A stretch of 64,000 nt of DNA from Geothermovivens sp964644845 (lineage in GTDB: Bacteria > Zhuqueibacterota > Zhuqueibacteria > Oleimicrobiales > Geothermoviventaceae): the NCBI GenBank assembly GCA_964644845.1, contig CAZXXS010000056.1, forward strand, positions 1-64,000, read 5' to 3'. The position numbers and the translations under genes are program-made. The notes beneath the pieces are model-generated. The model saw nothing but the letters and a program-made list of their open reading frames with translations. It was not told the origin of the DNA and did no database searches. Shown here piece by piece: positions 61,001 through 64,000 of the stretch (the first letter of the stretch is position 1; the number at the start of each line of letters is the position of its first letter).

Positions 61001-64000
61001 CGCCGTTCGAGGTGAGGAGCAGGCCACTGGCGAATTTCCGCTCTCTTACGGACAGAAAGCCATGTGGGTGCAGCACCAGGTGTCGCCGGACAGCATTTTC
61101 AATCCCGTGTACGCGGTGCGCATCCCGGCCGAAATTGATGTGGCGCGTTTGCGGGACGCGTTTGCAGCGGTTGTGGAACGCCACCAGATGCTGCGTACCC
61201 GCTTCGAAGCTCGCGCCGGTGAGCCCGTTCAGATCATCGAGCCGAGCGGAAGGGTGGCGTTTGAGCACGAGCAGCTTCCCCCCGGCGACGAAGAGGCACT
61301 GCGGTCGCGGTTGTTGGAAGAGGCTCACAGGGGTTTTGATCTCGAAAAGGGGCCGCTGTTTCGCGTGCACCTTTTCTCCCGCGGTCCAAAGGAGCACACG
61401 CTTCTGCTGGCAGCGCACCACATTGTTGTGGATCTCTGGTCCCTTGCGGTGATCACCGACGAGGTCGGTCGGTTGTACGGGGCGCCGGACGGGGCAGGAA
61501 TTCTGCCACCCCTCGAGGCGCAGTACGTGGACTACATTCGTTGGCACCGCGAGCTACTGGGGGGAGTGGAGGGCGAGAAGCTGTGGTTGTACTGGCAGGA
61601 GCGTCTGGCAGGCGACATTCCACTGCTGGACTTGCCTACGGATTTCCCGCGTCCGCGGGTGCAGACGTTCAACGGAGCGGTGGAGACGGTCGGACTTGGC
61701 CGCGACCTGACTCGTCAGCTGAAGAAGCTGAGCGACGAGCACGGTGTAACGCTGTTCATGACGCTTTTGGCGGCCTACAAGGTGCTGCTGCACCGGTACA
61801 CGGGGCAAGAGGATCTTGTCGTCGGTACACCGAGCACAGGGCGTACGCGTCCTGAGTTTGCAGGCACGGTCGGTTACTTTGTCAACCCTGTGGCGCTTCG
61901 GAGCGAGGTAACCGACACTGCGCGGTTCGTGGACTTGATGCAAGAGCTCAAGCACGTGGTGGCAGGCGCGCTTGAGCACCAGGACTACCCAATTGCCCTG
62001 CTGGTGGAGAAGTTGGCGCCCAATCGTGACGCAGGCCGCACGCCGTTGTTCCAGACGATGTTCATCCTTCAGCGAGCGCACCTGCTGTACGACCAGGGGT
62101 TGTCTTCGTTTGCGCTGGGCACGTCCGGCGTAAAGATGCAACTCGGCGAGATTCCCCTGGAATCGGTCTCCGTTGAGCAACGAATTGCGCCTTTTGACCT
62201 GACGCTGATGACTGCGGAGGTAGGGGAGGAGCTCGGTGCTTCGCTAACGTACAACACGGACCTCTTCACGCGGGCGACCGTGAGGCGGATGCTGGGTCAC
62301 TACCGTCGGCTCCTGGAAGCGGCGGTCGAGAACCCGCGTTGGCGTGTCGGCGCCATGCCCATGCTCACTGACGACGAGAAGGCGCTTGTGCAGGGCTGGG
62401 CGACACCGCGCGTTGAAAAGACCGGGGGGTTCAGACCGGTGCACGAGCTTTTCTCCGAGCGGGCGAAAACTCACCCGGACAGGCTGGCGGTCGTGTCGAG
62501 AAAAGGTGAATTGACGTACGCTGAGCTGGATGCAAAGGCCAACCGCCTGGCCCGTTACCTGGAGGAGCGTGGCGTTGGTCCGGAAAAAATCGTCGGGATC
62601 GCTCTGGAGCGCTCGGTAGAGACCGTGGTGGCTGTTCTGGCGGTGCTGAAGGCCGGCGCGGCTTACTTGCCTCTGGACCCATCGTACCCATCTGAGCGGC
62701 TCCGCTACATGCTGGAGGATGCCGGCGTCGACTTGTTGATCACCGAGGAACGCTTGCTGGGACGTCTCCCGGCGTTCAGCGGCGCGGTTGTTCGCCTGGA
62801 CAGCGATTGGCCCGAAATCGCTTTGCTGCCTGACGCCGATCTTGTGACCGCGGTGCACCCCAGAAACCTCGCGTACGTGATCTACACTTCAGGTTCCACG
62901 GGAAGGCCCAAGGGAGTGATGCTGGAGCACCGCGGCCTGAGCAACACGATTGACGTTCACCGGGAACGCTACGAGATCTTCGACGAAAGCCGAGTGCTCC
63001 AGTTCGCGTCGTTCAGTTTCGACGCGTCTGTTTCGGAAATCTTCACGGCCCTGACCTCGGGGTCGACGCTCTACGTGGCGGACGGCGACATGCTGCTCAG
63101 CAGCCGCGACTTGCTGGACGCCCTGCGTAACTGGCGGATCACCAACGTGACGTTGCCGCCGTCAGTCCTCGCAGTCTTGCCGCAGCAAGATCTGCCGGAT
63201 CTCCGCGTGGTGGTTTCCGCGGGTGAGGCCTGTCCACCGGACGTGGCGGAGCGCTGGAGTAAGGGCCGGAAATTCATCAACGCGTACGGACCAACGGAAG
63301 CGACGATTGGGGTCACCGTGTTTGACTGGGATGGCCGGTCCGGTCTCGCGAACCTGCCAATCGGCAAGCCAACGAGGGGTTCGCGGATCTACATCTTGAG
63401 CCCCTCTTTGGAACCGGTTCCTGCGATGGTTCCGGGCGAGATTTACATCGGTGGCGTAGGCGTTGCACGGGGTTACCTTGGACGGCCGGAGCTCACCGCT
63501 GAGAAATTCATTCCGGATGCTTTTTCCGGTGAAGAGGGAGCTCGGCTCTACCGGACTGGCGACCTGGCGCGTTTCCTGCCCGACGGAAACATCGAATTCA
63601 TCGGCCGGGTGGACCACCAGGTGAAAGTGCGCGGGTTCCGGATTGAACTCGGCGAAGTGGAAGCGGCCATGGCTGCAGAGCCAGAGGTGGCAGAGGCGAT
63701 TGCCCTTGCACTCGACGACGGTTCGGGCGGGAAGCGTTTGGTTGGCTTTGTTGTCCCCGAAAACGGAGGCGAAGTTCAGGGGCCAGAGCTTCGAGCCCGG
63801 TTGCAGAAGTTGCTCCCCGACTACATGGTGCCTGCGTCGATTCTGGTGCTCGACGCTTTCCCGCTGACGCCCAACGGCAAAGTGGATCGCAAGGCCCTGG
63901 CACGGCTCGCAAAAGAGCAGACTGTGCTACGCACCGAATTTGTGGACGCGAAATCGGAAGTCGAGAAGCAAATTGCGGCCATTTGGCGGGAGGTGCTGAG
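55050..64000 (+). CDS. FAAL-ACP-KS-AT-DH*-ACP-C-A-PCP hybrid lipopeptide megasynthase, partial
   Basis: At least 2983 residues, open at the window edge. In order: a fatty acyl-AMP ligase (about 1-570, YTSGSTG from 170) that loads a fatty acid; an ACP (Ser638); a ketosynthase (about 690-1120, Cys863, His998, His1037); an acyltransferase (Ser1312, HAFH at 1412-1415, predicting malonyl-CoA); a dehydratase-like domain (about 1584-1860) whose catalytic Asp-His is Arg1614-Phe1615 and second Asp is Glu1788; an ACP (Ser1935); a condensation domain (HHIVVD, 2123-2128); an adenylation domain (about 2480-2960). Aligned by eye to GrsA, its pocket reads D-A-S-T-V-A-A-I-G-K, close to tyrosine/phenylalanine codes. 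A PCP begins at the edge. No KR, ER or thioesterase is seen. GGAAGG six bases before ATG 55050 sets the start; an in-frame ATG at 55035 is second choice. Product: probably an acyl chain extended once, then joined to an aromatic amino acid. Confidence 0.92.
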   Translation, partial: MKQANVRTLVDLLRWRAESQGEHTAYIFLPDGETEGEHATFAQLDAQARRIAVGLRRLGLSGERAVLLYPPGPTYVAAFFGCLYAGVVAVPAYPPRNNRGLPRIKSIIEDSGAAIAMTSSGVVSRMRKMFDTLPELAVTELFVSDELEEGLEEEWVPPEIDENSLAFLQYTSGSTGAPKGVMLSHANLLHNSALIQEAFGTSADDVGVIWLPPYHDMGLIGGLLHVVYTGARCVLMPPAAFLQRPMRWLEAISNYRGTVSGGPNFAYELVAKKATQEEIEKLDLSSWKVAFNGAEPVRAETLEFFSEKFKPAGFDPAAHYPVYGLAEATLIVTGGVQGDGAKVVAFDKKGLEQRRAVEASDEATSRELVGCGGALGGQRLAIVDPETGRECGPGEIGEVWVRGPSVAQGYWERPEETERTFGGRIAETGEGPFLRTGDLGFLHGGQLFIAGRIKDLIIIRGVNYYPQDLELTSERSHPALRVGSAAAFAIEVEGEEQLVVAQELEFRQKPDVAEVTAAIREAIVDEHGILPYAVVLVKPGRIPKTSSGKIQRYATRQKYLEGTLETVGEWRADQEPRDEPVPPRGEVRPEEPAEKAPVPARTKAEIEAWLVEQLSKRLKVPAKQINRKEPFARYGLDSVQAIGLAGDLEAWLGRPLSPTLAYDYPNIEALAAYLSGEEASPTEASSEAPLENEPIAVVGLSCRFPGAPNADAFWKLLRDGVDAIREVPADRWDVDELYDPDPDAPGKMITRWGGFIDDVDKFDASFFGISPREATEMDPQQRLLLEVAWEALEAAGVNPEEVRGSRTGVFVGVSSNDYSVIQHGDLENVSAYTGTGNAFSIAANRLSYMLDLRGPSMAIDTACSSSLVTVHLATRSLRAHETDLAIVGGVNLMLSPELTVALSHARMMSPEGRCKTFDASADGYVRGEGVGVVVLKRLSDAVRDNDNILAVIRGSAVNQDGRSNGLTAPNGVAQQEVIRAALADARVQPEDVDYVETHGTGTILGDPIEVKSLAEVMKDRPKEKPCLIGSVKTNIGHLEAAAGIAGLIKVVLSLHHGEIPPHLHFKQINPHIPIDELPFEIPTKRRSWKTNGKPRLAGVSSFGFGGTNAHVVLEEAPKRALPPNDPERPLHVLTASARDPETLRELAGRLGRFAAEREDVALADMAYTLNTGRGHFEQRLALRVRDREQVAQALLDFEAGKVAPDVRVGSVSGSAESRVAFLFTGQGAQYVGMGRELYETQPTFKRALDRCNEILADKLGQPLLSVIFGETDAGALLDETAYTQPALFAIEYGLLELWRSWGVEPEYVTGHSIGEYVAALAAGVFDLEDALTLVYHRGRLMQSLPKDGEMAAVFAELELVKEVLRPYADEVAVAGANGPSNTVISGRKEVVEEVLKRFEAQGVEFRRLRVSHAFHSPLMEPILDEFEQVASEVQYRPPQIGLISNVTGRLFGDGEIPNARYWRQHIRQAVLFHPGMQELANLGCNVFVELGPHPTLIGMARRSLTNLDAVWVASLNRKQKDWEVLTDSLAQLYVRGVGLDWKGFDRDYQRRKVQLPTYPFRRQRYWVESGRSRRTVTAGQATGHPLLGKRQVPPFGTGIFATELDGQKLPVLARFRVGDTAVLPASIYAELALAGTARLLQSGENLELSSLRLPEEIQRFDRGRIELITTVSSLAQDAYQVEFSARGAPDNGGDEWVVVAGATVRKLRARRRNRGELSLKRLKDRLSQRVAGADVYAKLSDTGVNVDGPARLLVELWAGKAEALGKLALPPEIVSETNSYVLHPVVLEALTHVFLLAVGSLTSAPHRVSVIEGLRIVSEIPERLYAFASVSPVNGSFEGMVQVVDETGRTVLEVDRLGAEPLTEQALKTLAAAEKLVEAGPEAAELDRQALLQKTATERREALRGYLRSRLASVLRLAPEQVDVDKPVTTFGLDSIMAIELKASVDRALGVRLPVASLIEGKSISELASELADLLEETASPSSVAVRGEEQATGEFPLSYGQKAMWVQHQVSPDSIFNPVYAVRIPAEIDVARLRDAFAAVVERHQMLRTRFEARAGEPVQIIEPSGRVAFEHEQLPPGDEEALRSRLLEEAHRGFDLEKGPLFRVHLFSRGPKEHTLLLAAHHIVVDLWSLAVITDEVGRLYGAPDGAGILPPLEAQYVDYIRWHRELLGGVEGEKLWLYWQERLAGDIPLLDLPTDFPRPRVQTFNGAVETVGLGRDLTRQLKKLSDEHGVTLFMTLLAAYKVLLHRYTGQEDLVVGTPSTGRTRPEFAGTVGYFVNPVALRSEVTDTARFVDLMQELKHVVAGALEHQDYPIALLVEKLAPNRDAGRTPLFQTMFILQRAHLLYDQGLSSFALGTSGVKMQLGEIPLESVSVEQRIAPFDLTLMTAEVGEELGASLTYNTDLFTRATVRRMLGHYRRLLEAAVENPRWRVGAMPMLTDDEKALVQGWATPRVEKTGGFRPVHELFSERAKTHPDRLAVVSRKGELTYAELDAKANRLARYLEERGVGPEKIVGIALERSVETVVAVLAVLKAGAAYLPLDPSYPSERLRYMLEDAGVDLLITEERLLGRLPAFSGAVVRLDSDWPEIALLPDADLVTAVHPRNLAYVIYTSGSTGRPKGVMLEHRGLSNTIDVHRERYEIFDESRVLQFASFSFDASVSEIFTALTSGSTLYVADGDMLLSSRDLLDALRNWRITNVTLPPSVLAVLPQQDLPDLRVVVSAGEACPPDVAERWSKGRKFINAYGPTEATIGVTVFDWDGRSGLANLPIGKPTRGSRIYILSPSLEPVPAMVPGEIYIGGVGVARGYLGRPELTAEKFIPDAFSGEEGARLYRTGDLARFLPDGNIEFIGRVDHQVKVRGFRIELGEVEAAMAAEPEVAEAIALALDDGSGGKRLVGFVVPENGGEVQGPELRARLQKLLPDYMVPASILVLDAFPLTPNGKVDRKALARLAKEQTVLRTEFVDAKSEVEKQIAAIWREVL

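Noticed and set aside
1..64000. CRISPR arrays, tRNA or rRNA genes, and transposases
   Set aside because: I looked for evenly spaced direct repeats, the GTTCGA-type T-loop with cloverleaf arms, and transposase-like motifs, and saw none. A tRNA or RNA search program would be decisive.

Overview
The window looks like chromosomal DNA of an uncultured member of the Fibrobacteres-Chlorobi-Bacteroidetes (FCB) side of the bacteria, perhaps KSB1- or Calditrichota-like. The evidence is a TonB-dependent receptor with an N-terminal carboxypeptidase-regulatory-like domain, a secreted protein ending in an NYPNPFNP-type C-terminal sorting (FlgD-like) domain, a bacterial tricorn protease, Tat-exported reductases and glycoside-hydrolase-like proteins, and clear Shine-Dalgarno sites (GGAGG, often the longer GGAGGTGAT). 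The phylum is an inference; no rRNA or tRNA gene was found. Coding density is only moderate and several long stretches carry no gene.

Layout. 0.5-5.4 kb: a peptidase-E-like protein and an AGE-family epimerase (overlapping pair, minus), a GT2 glycosyltransferase (plus) and a neutral-ceramidase-like protein (minus). 5.7-12 kb, minus strand: a sodium:solute symporter, a Tat-exported family-10-like glycosidase, and a NagB deaminase fused to a PIG-L/LmbE deacetylase-like domain. 12.9-19.6 kb, plus: an SPFH/Band 7 protein directly followed by an 1887-residue protein. 19.7-25.9 kb, plus: a GntP-family permease, a HAD phosphatase overlapping an aldo/keto reductase, a DUF2809-like membrane protein, and a Tat-exported aldo/keto reductase with a two-cluster ferredoxin tail overlapping a DUF6599-like protein. 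26-29.4 kb, minus: tricorn protease with a strong terminator. 30.7-48.6 kb: TonB receptor, secreted beta-helix protein with sorting domain, a second family-10-like glycosidase, DUF4838 protein and GH29 fucosidase (plus), then an MFS transporter, GH38 alpha-mannosidase and metallophosphoesterase/PQQ-propeller protein (minus). 49.4-50.7 kb: an orphan NtrC-type regulator. 50.7-54.1 kb: a 3.4-kb gene-poor block with four copies of an ACCAC(A/G)GAG...CACAGAG repeat in opposed orientations. 54.1-64 kb: a GNAT acetyltransferase and the start of a FAAL-ACP-KS-AT-DH*-ACP-C-A-PCP lipopeptide megasynthase that leaves the window.

Together, the fucosidase, mannosidase, family-10-like and DUF4838 proteins, amino-sugar deaminase/deacetylase, AGE epimerase, ceramidase-like hydrolase, TonB receptor and sugar-type transporters suggest growth on complex, fucosylated and mannosylated glycans or glycolipids. 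The most unusual object is the 1887-residue protein. It reads as two tandem PLP-aminotransferase folds (the first without its lysine) joined to a full-length phosphoenolpyruvate-carboxylase-like domain that keeps the family's landmarks but has lost several catalytic residues.
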